Below, piece by piece: positions 1 to 9,409 of a stretch of 24,236 nucleotides of DNA (the first letter of the stretch is position 1; every line of letters begins with the position of its first letter). Position numbers and translations under genes: made by a program. The notes beneath the pieces are model-generated. The model was not told the DNA's origin, made no database searches, and saw only the letters and a program-made list of their open reading frames with translations. This DNA is from CAYWVO01 sp964461835 (GTDB lineage Bacteria; Zixibacteria; MSB-5A5; WJJR01; JAJRUJ01), in NCBI GenBank assembly GCA_964461835.1, contig CAYWVO010000046.1, positions 1 through 24,236 of the forward strand, in the 5' to 3' direction.

Positions 1-328
1 CGTGAGCTGGGTTTAGAACGTCGTGAGACAGTTCGGTCCCTATCTGATGCGGGCGTAGGATACTTGCGGGGAGCTGACCCCAGTACGAGAGGACCGGGTT
101 GGATCAACCTACGGTGCACCAGTTGTCGCGCCAGCGGCATAGCTGGGTAGCCGTGTTGGGCAAGGATAAGCGCTGAATGCATCTAAGTGCGAAGCCTACC
201 CCAAGAAGAGGTATCCCTCTGCTTCGGCAGACTGAAGACCCCTGGAAGATCACCAGGTGATAGGCCACAGGTGGACATGTGGTGACACATGCAGCCGAGT
301 GGTACTAATCGGTCGTGCGACTTGACCA
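1..328 (+). rRNA. rrl: 23S ribosomal RNA, 3' end (partial)
   Basis: The first ~328 bases match the conserved 3' portion of bacterial 23S rRNA (peptidyl-transferase-proximal part of domain V and domain VI). The sarcin-ricin loop core AGTACGAGAGGACC is at about 82-95, and the typical distal segment GGTACTAATCGG lies at about 301-312. The 5' part of the gene is outside the window. The exact mature 3' end is set by pairing with the unseen 5' end, so 328 is an estimate. Confidence 0.95.
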
Positions 329-419
329 TAAATTCTTCATTGGTCTGATCGAAACAATCATGTGCATGCCAGTATGAAGTTGTCAGCGAACGAATCGATT
401 CCCGCTGTGGAGGTCGAGG

Positions 420-554
420 ATGTTTGATCAAACGACAAAAACGATTATTTGGATTGCCCTCGGGGTGGTCCTGGTGACCGTAGTGATTTTCGGTACGCTG
501 CGGATTATTGAAGTGATGTCCTCGGCCAAAAACAACGAGGTGACCGCCGAGTAA
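420..554 (+). CDS. 44-aa single-pass membrane miniprotein in the 23S-5S spacer
   Basis: This short ORF begins with ATG six bases after a strong Shine-Dalgarno sequence (GGAGG at 409-413) and ends in TAA 19 bases before the 5S gene. The protein is polar for about 8 residues (MFDQTTKT). An uninterrupted hydrophobic run follows from about residue 9 to 32 (IIWIALGVVLVTVVIF and on to the RIIEVM region), then a charged tail ending VTAE. That is one predicted transmembrane helix with a short polar tail. It is not a family I recognise and I assign no function. Support comes from the ideal ribosome binding site, the start/stop placement that exactly fits the spacer, and the membrane-protein-like composition. 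Because it lies inside the rRNA transcription unit it would be expressed either from the excised spacer RNA or from an internal promoter; I see no convincing one. It could still be a chance ORF. Confidence 0.6.
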   Translation: MFDQTTKTIIWIALGVVLVTVVIFGTLRIIEVMSSAKNNEVTAE

Positions 555-573
555 GATTCGTGTGACGACAAAT

Positions 574-692
574 TTGCCGGTGGCCAGGGCGAAGGGGCCA
601 CACCCGTTCCCATTCCGAACACGGTAGTTAAGCCCTTCAGCGTCGATGGTACTGCATGGGTAACTATGTGGGAGAGTAGATCGCTGCCGGCG
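574..692 (+). rRNA. rrf: 5S ribosomal RNA
   Basis: About 118 bases show the hallmarks of bacterial 5S rRNA: the CACCCGTTCCCATTCCGAAC segment at about 600-619, the GTAGTTAAGC segment just after it, and the ATGGTACTGC…GTGGGAGAGTAG segment. The ends TGCCGG (575-580) and CCGGCG (687-692) pair to form the terminal helix. The gene is the last RNA of the rRNA operon and is followed by an intrinsic terminator. Confidence 0.95.
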
Positions 693-701
693 CTAAATGC
701 G

Positions 702-731
702 AAACCCCCGCTGGAAAGCGGGGGTTTTTTT
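702..731 (+). terminator. rho-independent terminator of the rRNA operon
   Basis: A perfect 8-bp GC-rich stem (CCCCCGCT 705-712 with AGCGGGGG 717-724), a GGAA tetraloop and a run of seven T (725-731), preceded by AAA. It lies 10 bases after the 5S gene. Confidence 0.95.
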
Positions 732-744
732 ATGGGTGCCCCAT

Positions 745-789
745 CCGCTTGCGGTGGGAGTCTCGTAGGGTGCGTGGTTTCCACGCACC
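745..789 (+). repeat. REP-like double hairpin, related to 24181-24236
   Basis: CCGC-TT-GCGG (745-754) is followed by GGTGCGTGG-TTT-CCACGCACC (769-789), a perfect 9-bp hairpin. The same two-hairpin plan occurs at the right edge of the window in the opposite orientation. Confidence 0.55.
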
Positions 790-850
790 GTCATGGGGAA
801 TGCTCGAATCTTCGCCATTGGCGCAAAACGGTGCGTGCAGAGCACGCACG

Positions 851-980
851 GTACCCCACCCAACGGGTGGGAAAGAATTATTTCAGCAGGAACATTCTTT
901 ATTGCGGAATTCGCTTAAGGAAATGCTTTCCCAAGCAGTCAGCTAAATTCGTTTCTCACTCACCCGTTGGGTGAGGTACC
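851..980. repeat. Palindromic element with ~22-bp terminal inverted repeats
   Basis: The left end (GGTACCCCACCCAACGGGTG, then GG; 850-871) and the reverse complement of the right end (GGTACCTCACCCAACGGGTG, then AG; 959-980) match at 20 of 22 positions. Each arm contains its own small hairpin. Similarity continues weakly inward (GAAAGAATT… against GAGAAACGAATTT…). The arrangement is that of a REP pair (BIME) or a small non-autonomous element. No transposase is nearby. Confidence 0.65.
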
Positions 981-1028
981 ATTTGGTACCATTTTTGCCA
1001 CTCAGCATGGCTCCTCATCACCCCACCC

Positions 1029-1056
1029 CTGGATTCCGGTCTCCGCGGGAATGATA
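1029..1056 (+). repeat. REP-like copy, CTGGATTCC…GGGAATGATA
   Basis: CTGGATTCC-GGTCTCCGC-GGGAATGATA shares its outer blocks with 21138-21171 and, inverted, 17115-17142. The arms GGATTCC and GGGAATGA are near-palindromic to each other. Confidence 0.6.
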
Positions 1057-1124
1057 CAATAGGCGTTGGTGTCGAAACCACGTTTGTCGTCGGCGAACTC
1101 AGGGGTTTCGACCTACGTCTCTTT

Positions 1125-2663
1125 CTACTTTGCCTTCTCTTCTTCGCCGAAGACGAGCGCCTGGAAGGCGTAAATCGTGGCGCCGGATTGCCATTCGTCC
1201 GGACCGAGTCCGGCTTTGGCGCAAAGATGTTTTAAATATTCGTCGCGATCCCAGCCCCATTCGACCGGCACCTGCGGCAAAAGTAATCCCCGGTTGGGAC
1301 CTTTTTCGATGATGAGCCCATCCCGACCAACCACAATCTCATCCACACTGCTGATCGGTTTTGGCTCAGTCATCACAGAAATCTCGATATGCAACTCCGG
1401 AATTTCCGATGGTCCGACCGGCCGGAAGCGCGGGTCATGCGCTGCCGAGGCAATGGCACATTGTGCGACCGTTTCATACAGCGGGGCTTTGGCCTCCACA
1501 TGCCCGATACACCCGCGCAACTGGCCGAATTCTTTCAGCGTGACAAAGGCGCCGGAGGGTTGGTCCAACACGGGGTCTTCATTGGTCCACTTTTTCTCTT
1601 TACCGGTGTTCACGTATTGGGTAATCGTCTCCCGTGCAATGGTCAGGAGCCGCTCTTTTTGCGCATCGGTCAGTTCCATAACCTGTCCCTTTGTCTGTAT
1701 CGGCAACGAGGATTGCTGACTGTCATTCGTGGTATCCACCAGGGCGGCGGCCAGGTAGCCCACCACGGCGGATTTGTCTTTCGGGCCGACATCGCCGGAA
1801 TCACCATACTTGAGTATTCGCCCGACATCCGCGCCCAATGCCTTCGCGGTCATCAACGCCACGGTCGCCGGACCACCACCGCACATTTCTGTCTTTCCGG
1901 CTGCCAGATGATTAAGCAGCCGTTTGCCCGCGAGATCGTGCACATCATCCATGCAGACCTGATCCAGCGTGATCGCCGTCTCCGCCGGATGGTAGTGCGA
2001 TAAATCAGTGGAGGCAATCAGCAATGCGTCAGTTTTCGGCAGGATTTCGGTGAGAACCTCCGTTAGATGCGAAACCTCCTCGCGGGATTGCGAACCCATG
2101 ATCAGGGGGACAATTTTGACCTTTGGGCATGTGCGTTGCAAAAACGGCATCTGTACTTCGAGATTGTGTTCTCGCACAAACGGATCGGGATAGTATTTGA
2201 TCTGCGAGGATGCCTGGGTCAACCTTGCCGCCACGGCTGTATCTACCGGTAGCATCCCCAGCGAGGTACGGAAATAGCCGCGATCGTAGAGCGCAATCCC
2301 GTCAAAACGCATGTGATGGCTCGGCCCGGCCAGGATCACGGTCTTCGGCTGAATTTTTTCAACCAAACTATAGGCGTAACCGGCAACGGGTCCGGAAAAC
2401 ATGATCCCGGCATGGGGAACAATGAAGGCGAGTATTCGGTCAGTGGGCTTAAGCTCAGGATTGACCGCCGCGACGTAGCTATCGATCTCGTTGGCACATT
2501 GTGCCGAATCTGCGGGGTAGAACTGCCCCGCGACTGCGGGCTCTTTTACTTCAATCAGTCCTTGATCCGCATAAACGACAGGCGACACTGCAAGACCTGC
2601 CAGCGGAACGACAGTAAAGATAACTATAAAGGTCGGGAAGAGACTCTTCATTCCTAAGCGCAT
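1125..2663 (-). CDS. Exported MEMO-AMMECR1 fusion protein (AmmeMemoRadiSam system proteins B+A)
   Basis: This 512-residue protein joins two families usually found as separate neighbours. Residues ~38-310 are a MEMO domain (class III extradiol dioxygenase-like fold): EPAVAGQFYP, the VPHAGIMFSGPVAGYAYSL block with H84, GPSHH (H116/H117), REHNLEVQMPFLQ and STDLSHYH. Residues ~335-505 are an AMMECR1 domain with its hallmark LRGCIG and the HDPRF motif. The N-terminus (hydrophobic residues ~8-31 ending VYA, then D) is a Sec-type signal peptide, so the protein should act outside the cytoplasm. The ATG at 2663 is supported by AAGGA 7 bases upstream; an internal Met at residue 5 is the alternative. 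Together with the divergent genes at 2771 and 3673 it forms the AmmeMemoRadiSam set, whose biochemical role is not established to my knowledge. The AMMECR1 and MEMO families are known; a joint function is inference. Confidence 0.9.
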   Translation of the reverse strand: MRLGMKSLFPTFIVIFTVVPLAGLAVSPVVYADQGLIEVKEPAVAGQFYPADSAQCANEIDSYVAAVNPELKPTDRILAFIVPHAGIMFSGPVAGYAYSLVEKIQPKTVILAGPSHHMRFDGIALYDRGYFRTSLGMLPVDTAVAARLTQASSQIKYYPDPFVREHNLEVQMPFLQRTCPKVKIVPLIMGSQSREEVSHLTEVLTEILPKTDALLIASTDLSHYHPAETAITLDQVCMDDVHDLAGKRLLNHLAAGKTEMCGGGPATVALMTAKALGADVGRILKYGDSGDVGPKDKSAVVGYLAAALVDTTNDSQQSSLPIQTKGQVMELTDAQKERLLTIARETITQYVNTGKEKKWTNEDPVLDQPSGAFVTLKEFGQLRGCIGHVEAKAPLYETVAQCAIASAAHDPRFRPVGPSEIPELHIEISVMTEPKPISSVDEIVVGRDGLIIEKGPNRGLLLPQVPVEWGWDRDEYLKHLCAKAGLGPDEWQSGATIYAFQALVFGEEEKAK

Positions 2664-2770
2664 GAAAAAATCCTTTTCTTGTCATCGGGCCTTGCCGGGT
2701 TACGCGTATCACTGTTAGTTATACACAGCCGCGTTCGGGGTCCGGCGACAATATTTAGAGGCAATATATA

Positions 2771-3673
2771 ATGCCACCGCAGAAGTCAAAAGTTGTGCTG
2801 GTCCGTTCGGCAAAAACGCTGGACGCGAAAGGCGCAGTGCAGCCGACGGCGGTGAAGTCGTTGTTAGAGAGGGGACTACAACTCTACGGCAACGTAGCTC
2901 CGGAGAAAGTGCTGGGGCGGATTTTCCACGAGCGCGACCGCGTGGGGATTAAGGTCAATTGCCTGGCGCGACGGGTGGCGATATCGCAGCCGGAAACCAC
3001 CGCCGCGGTGATTGACCTTTTGACAGCGATGGGCGTTCAACCCGATCGAATCACAATCTGGGAACGGACGACCAATGAATTGCGCAAGGCCGGTTATACG
3101 CCAAACGCATTTCAGTCCGGGCCGCGCTGTCTGGGTACGGATGCCCAGAACGCCGGGTATTCTCAAAAATTGTATCCTATTGGCTCCATCGGTTCGCTGG
3201 TCTCGAATATTCTTTTGGCGGTGGATATCAATATCAATTTGCCGGTGCTCAAAGACCACAGTCTGGCGGGACTGGGCGGCGGGATGAAGAATTACTACGG
3301 GGCAATTCACAACCCAAACAAATACCACGACAACCATTGCTCCCCGCACGTCGCGGAGGTCTGCGCCTTGCCGGAGATTCGCCAGAAAAACCAATTGACG
3401 ATTATGGACTGTCTCAATGTGCAGTATCACGGCGGTCCGGCGCATAATCCGGGCTTTGTCGAGCGCTACGGCGGACTGATTATCGGAGAAGACCCGGTCG
3501 CCGTCGATTTTGTGGCCTTGTCGGTTCTGGAGAAAATCCGTGAAAAGCACAGGAAAAAGCCGTTGCGGCGCGAGGGCCGTCATCCGGAGTGGATCGCAGC
3601 AGCCGCGGGCGAGAAGTACAAGTTAGGAAACGCCTCATGGGACACCATCGAGTTGATTAAAAAGGATGTGTAG
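2771..3673 (+). CDS. DUF362 family protein
   Basis: The 300-residue product matches DUF362 architecture: an N-terminal KVVLVRSAKTLD strand, a GIKVNCLARR segment (about 59-68), a VIDLLTAMGV helix, and the family block GLGGGMKNYYGAIHNP at about 168-182, followed by a His/Cys-containing stretch. Unlike many DUF362 proteins it lacks a ferredoxin-type cysteine cluster and has no signal peptide. An in-frame TAG at 2756-2758 fixes the start to ATG 2771; AGAGG lies about 9 bases upstream. The stop codon overlaps the GTG start of the radical SAM gene (TAGTG), so the two are translationally coupled. It is divergent from the MEMO-AMMECR1 gene across a 107-base intergenic region that must hold both promoters. 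The molecular function of DUF362 is unknown to me; the linkage suggests it is part of this locus. Confidence 0.85.
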   Translation: MPPQKSKVVLVRSAKTLDAKGAVQPTAVKSLLERGLQLYGNVAPEKVLGRIFHERDRVGIKVNCLARRVAISQPETTAAVIDLLTAMGVQPDRITIWERTTNELRKAGYTPNAFQSGPRCLGTDAQNAGYSQKLYPIGSIGSLVSNILLAVDININLPVLKDHSLAGLGGGMKNYYGAIHNPNKYHDNHCSPHVAEVCALPEIRQKNQLTIMDCLNVQYHGGPAHNPGFVERYGGLIIGEDPVAVDFVALSVLEKIREKHRKKPLRREGRHPEWIAAAAGEKYKLGNASWDTIELIKKDV

Positions 3674-4833
3674 TGGAGTCACCCTTTAAAATATCGAGAC
3701 GTGGGTTTTGCCGCTTTGCCGCGGCGACGGGTGGACTATGTGCGGCGGGCGGACTGAGCGGCTCATCAGAGGTGCTGGCCGGACTGGGTAATGAACTCGT
3801 CCTGCGTCCAACCACTAAGCTCTCCGAGGTCGAGGCGTGGCATTACGAAAAGCGAGAGAACAACGAAATTATCTGCAAAATCTGCCCGCGCGAATGCCAC
3901 GTCGGCGATCTAGAGCGTGGGTATTGCGGAACGCGGGAAAATCGGGAGGGTACCTACTACACGCTGGTGTATGGCCTACCGTGTGCGGTGCATGTTGATC
4001 CAATCGAGAAAAAACCGTTGTTTCATTTTTTGCCCGGACAAAATGCCTTCTCAATTGCCACGGCCGGCTGTAACGTCAACTGTAAGTTCTGCCAGAACTG
4101 GCGCATATCACAATTTCGCCCGGAACAAACACAAAATGTCGAACTGCCGCCGTCGGCAGTAGTGGATGGGGCAATTCGTACCGGAGCCCCCGTGATTGCT
4201 TATACGTACTCTGAACCGGTAATTTTTTATGAATACATGTATGATACCGCGAAACTGGGGCGGGAACGGGGCGTGCGCAGCGCCGTGATTACCGGCGGAC
4301 ATATCTCCCAAAAGCCGTTGGTGGAGTTATGCGAGCAGGTCGATGCAATCAAGGTCGATTTGAAAGCGTTCACCGAATCCTTTTATCGTGATATTGTGCA
4401 CGGTGAATTGCAGCCGGTGCTGGACGCGCTGGTGACGATCAAAGAGCAGGGTGTCTGGCTGGAAATTGTTTACCTGGTTGTGCCGACGTTGAACGATTCG
4501 GAAAGTGAGATTCAGGAGCTCTCCAGTTGGATCATGCGAGAACTGGGTCCGGATGTGCCGGTTCATTTCACCCGGTTCCATCCGATGTACCTGCTGGACA
4601 ATTTACCGCCGACACCAATCCCCACCCTTGAACGCGCCGCCGATATCGCCGGCGCTGCGGGAATTCATTATGTCTATCTCGGCAATGTTCCCGGCAACCG
4701 GCGTGAGAGTACGTATTGCCCTTCCTGCGGCGAACCGGTGATCAGCCGCTACGGGTACCATATCCGGAAGATTGATATCACCGATGGTGCCTGTGCGGAA
4801 TGTGGCACGCGAATTCCCGGCGTGTGGAGTTAG
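3673..4833 (+). CDS. AmmeMemoRadiSam-type radical SAM enzyme with twin-arginine signal
   Basis: This 386-residue enzyme belongs to the PflA-like radical SAM group (COG1180 type). The [4Fe-4S]/SAM-binding motif CNVNCKFC gives C133, C137 and C140. An extra N-terminal cysteine set (C68, C71, C75, C85) and a C-terminal zinc-ribbon-like pair of CxxC motifs (C349/C352 and C374/C377) are as seen in AmmeMemoRadiSam members. The N-terminus has SRRGFCR (residues 8-14) followed by an Ala/Gly-rich hydrophobic stretch, a classic Tat signal, so export of the folded enzyme is predicted. That would be unusual for a SAM-dependent enzyme. The GTG start overlaps the preceding stop codon. The gene ends 17 bases from the convergent uvrA. 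The substrate is unknown; by linkage it may modify or work with the MEMO/AMMECR1 protein. Confidence 0.9.
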   Translation: MESPFKISRRGFCRFAAATGGLCAAGGLSGSSEVLAGLGNELVLRPTTKLSEVEAWHYEKRENNEIICKICPRECHVGDLERGYCGTRENREGTYYTLVYGLPCAVHVDPIEKKPLFHFLPGQNAFSIATAGCNVNCKFCQNWRISQFRPEQTQNVELPPSAVVDGAIRTGAPVIAYTYSEPVIFYEYMYDTAKLGRERGVRSAVITGGHISQKPLVELCEQVDAIKVDLKAFTESFYRDIVHGELQPVLDALVTIKEQGVWLEIVYLVVPTLNDSESEIQELSSWIMRELGPDVPVHFTRFHPMYLLDNLPPTPIPTLERAADIAGAAGIHYVYLGNVPGNRRESTYCPSCGEPVISRYGYHIRKIDITDGACAECGTRIPGVWS

Positions 4834-4850
4834 CTCCCATTGTATCGCGA

Positions 4851-7733
<2,883 letters not shown>

Positions 7734-8046
7734 TGCTTGAGTCCTCGAGTGTCGATTTCTATCTCGTTCTGCCGCCGGCTGTTCCGGCGAATTTTGCCCG
7801 TTCGTCAGAGCGACGGCAAACCCTATAAGATAGCAAATGTGCGGCGGGTTTGGAATCACTTTTTGTGTTGTGCCGCAGCCGATCAGATCAGGATCATTAA
7901 AAACAACATGGATCAATATAATCCCATTAAAACCGCCAAATTCCTAGTTGGATTTGTCAAAATTGGCGCGAATGGTCCTTCATGGACTCCGATATCGATA
8001 ATTGGGACTTGACAAGAAACTCCTATTGGTTTTATGTGGGTTTGTT
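7734..8046. other. Divergent intergenic region between uvrA and the Rrf2-type gene
   Basis: No gene is seen here. It carries the promoter of the Rrf2-type gene at its right end. The uvrA promoter must also lie here but I cannot point to convincing -35/-10 boxes or a recognisable LexA site. The right half is markedly AT-richer than its surroundings. Confidence 0.6.
8009..8037 (+). promoter_or_regulatory. Sigma70-type promoter of the Rrf2-family gene
   Basis: A perfect -35 box TTGACA (8009-8014), a 17-base spacer and a -10-like box TTATGT (8032-8037). Transcription would start around 8043-8045, two to four bases before the ATG at 8047, leaving no room for a Shine-Dalgarno sequence. Confidence 0.6.
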
Positions 8047-8640
8047 ATGAAGATTTCGACTCGTGCCCGATATGCACTACGGTTGATGGTGGACTTAGTC
8101 CGGCATTATGACGGTTCCCGGCCGGTTCACCTGCGTCAAATTGCCGAGGATAATGATCTCTCCCACGGGTATCTGGAACAACTCATGATCTCCTTGCGTA
8201 ATGCCTCACTGGTCCGCGGACTGAGCGGCCGCAAGGGCGGATATGTCCTGGCCCGGCCGGCGGAGGATATCAAGCTCACGGAAATCGTGGAAGCAGCCAT
8301 TGGCCCAATCAATGTGGTCGATTGTGTGCTGTACCCCGAAAATTGTACGCGGGCGGAAGATTGTGAAAGCCGGCCGATCTGGGTGATGATTAACGAAGCA
8401 ATCAAAGGCGTACTCAATCGCTATACCCTGGCGCAAATGGCTGATGCCAAATGGCATGCTAAGGTGACGAAAGACCTGGCTCCACTTGCCGGTGACTTGG
8501 CGTATCCCAAAAAAGTGATGCGCCGTCGGGGAAGAACCGCCGCTGTGACCACTGCTCTCAGCGGGGCATGCGGATCGGTGTCCGGCGGGAGAACGACTGC
8601 GAAGTCAGGCGGCAGGCGTCGTAAGGCATCGAAAGCGTGA
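8047..8640 (+). CDS. Rrf2-family transcriptional regulator with basic C-terminal tail
   Basis: The 197-residue protein starts MKISTRARYALRLMVDL, the typical Rrf2/IscR winged-helix N-terminus, followed by the recognition region (LSHGYLEQLMISLRNASLV) and the wing GRKGGYVLAR. Three cysteines C93, C100 and C106 (C-x6-C-x5-C) match the [Fe-S]-ligand loop of IscR/NsrR/RsrR-type members, so it probably senses Fe-S status, NO or redox state. After about residue 150 the protein continues with a ~45-residue Arg/Lys/Ser/Gly-rich tail not usual for the family. The ATG at 8047 is chosen by family alignment; a TTG at 8002 in the same frame is the alternative. A consensus promoter ends 9 bases before this ATG, so the mRNA is probably near-leaderless. 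It is upstream of the redox operon at 8868 and may control it (inference). Confidence 0.9.
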   Translation: MKISTRARYALRLMVDLVRHYDGSRPVHLRQIAEDNDLSHGYLEQLMISLRNASLVRGLSGRKGGYVLARPAEDIKLTEIVEAAIGPINVVDCVLYPENCTRAEDCESRPIWVMINEAIKGVLNRYTLAQMADAKWHAKVTKDLAPLAGDLAYPKKVMRRRGRTAAVTTALSGACGSVSGGRTTAKSGGRRRKASKA

Positions 8641-8688
8641 GGATCATCGTAAAATCGCGCTCAGATTTTGCGTCTAACTCGATGATCC
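8641..8688 (+). other. Nested stem-loop just after the Rrf2-type gene
   Basis: GGATCATCG (8641-8649) pairs perfectly with CGATGATCC (8680-8688). Inside the loop AAAATC (8651-8656) pairs with GATTTT (8664-8669) around GCGCTCA. It begins right after the stop codon. There is no U-tract, so it may be a 3'-end stabiliser, a weak terminator or an operator-like dyad. Confidence 0.5.
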
Positions 8689-8867
8689 AGAAGAAATAAC
8701 GGCAAATGTAAAAAGTATCTTTTAAACAGAAGGTGTCGATTGTTGTAATGGTAAATCTTAGTAAAACAATATGAATAATGTGAATCCCGGAGTTTTATTT
8801 CTTCGAATATGTGAAGTTTTTCTCAAAGTCGTCCCGGAGCAAATTGGAGAGCATGCGAGGTAAGAGC

Positions 8868-9401
8868 ATGGGAGAACAACGAAAAACCGGCAATACGGTC
8901 GTTACATTACTCAAAGACGATCTGACCGCCATGGACATCGAGGCCATTGTCTTCTACGCGCAGGAAGATCTCGCGCTGGGATCCGGATACGGCGGGGCAA
9001 TCGCCGTCCGCGGCGGACCGACAATTCAGGAGGAACTCAAAGAACTCGCCCCGGTCGGGACGACTGAGGCCATGGTCTCCAAAGCTGGTGAATTGAAAGC
9101 AGCATATATTATTCATGCGGTCGGTCCGAAATTCCTGGAAGAGGGCTGGCCGGAAAAACTCCGCATCACCATTCTCAATTCGCTGAAAGCCGCTGACCAA
9201 AAGGGCATTACCCGGGTCGCCTTCCCGCCGATGGGCACCGGGTTTTACGGAGTACCGTTGGACGACTGTGCACAGATCATGCTGGAATGCTTTGAAGAGT
9301 ATTTGAGCAAGCAATCGGGTCTGACCGAAGTCATCGTGTGCGCGAATGATAATCGCGAGCTGAATGCTTTCACCACCCATTTCGCCGCGGCCGCGCAGTA
9401 G
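8868..9401 (+). CDS. Divergent macro-domain protein
   Basis: The 177-residue protein has macro-domain (ADP-ribose-binding) organisation: TLLKDDLTAMDIEAIV corresponds to the conserved 'G-D-I-T…D-A-I-V' strand with the Asp that contacts adenine. GSGYGGAIA replaces the usual Gly-rich loop 1, and PPMGTGFYGVP is the phosphate-binding loop 2. Two features are off-consensus. The canonical NAAN after the first strand reads FYAQ here, removing the Asn used for hydrolysis in MacroD-type enzymes, and loop 1 has only part of its GGG. Binding rather than hydrolysing ADP-ribose-type ligands is therefore plausible. ATG 8868 is preferred (GAGG 7 bases upstream) over in-frame ATGs at 8811 and 8853. It is the first gene of a four-gene operon; the next gene starts 8 bases after its stop. 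Confidence 0.85.
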   Translation: MGEQRKTGNTVVTLLKDDLTAMDIEAIVFYAQEDLALGSGYGGAIAVRGGPTIQEELKELAPVGTTEAMVSKAGELKAAYIIHAVGPKFLEEGWPEKLRITILNSLKAADQKGITRVAFPPMGTGFYGVPLDDCAQIMLECFEEYLSKQSGLTEVIVCANDNRELNAFTTHFAAAAQ

Positions 9402-9409
9402 GAGGAGCC

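Larger units (their letters stand above)
732..1124. repeat. Gene-free zone filled with REP-like hairpins and inverted repeats
   Basis: No credible gene lies in these ~390 bases. They contain a series of perfect short hairpins. These are GGTGCGTGG-TTT-CCACGCACC (769-789), GTGCGTGC-AGA-GCACGCAC (831-849), CCCACCC-AAC-GGGTGGG (855-871), CTCACCC-GTT-GGGTGAG (959-975) and GGTACC-ATTT-GGTACC (975-990). A long-loop stem GTCGAAACC/GGTTTCGAC lies at 1071-1112. A TGGATTCC…GGGAATGA element sits at 1029-1056. The density of hairpins with 3-4 base loops is typical of REP/BIME or MITE-type intergenic repeats. The minus-strand gene at 1125 ends right against this zone, so the 1071-1112 stem could also help end its transcript, though it has no U-tract. 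Confidence 0.75.

Noticed and set aside
183..431. 82-codon open frame on the minus strand across the 23S end
   Set aside because: It overlaps rRNA sequence and has no protein-like features.
2876..3583. 235-codon open frame on the minus strand
   Set aside because: Shadow of the DUF362 gene; no domain, no ribosome binding site.
7738..7916. N-terminal extension of UvrA by 61 residues
   Set aside because: Sequence before MPSKHILVKG does not resemble UvrA and the normal family start coincides with the internal ATG.
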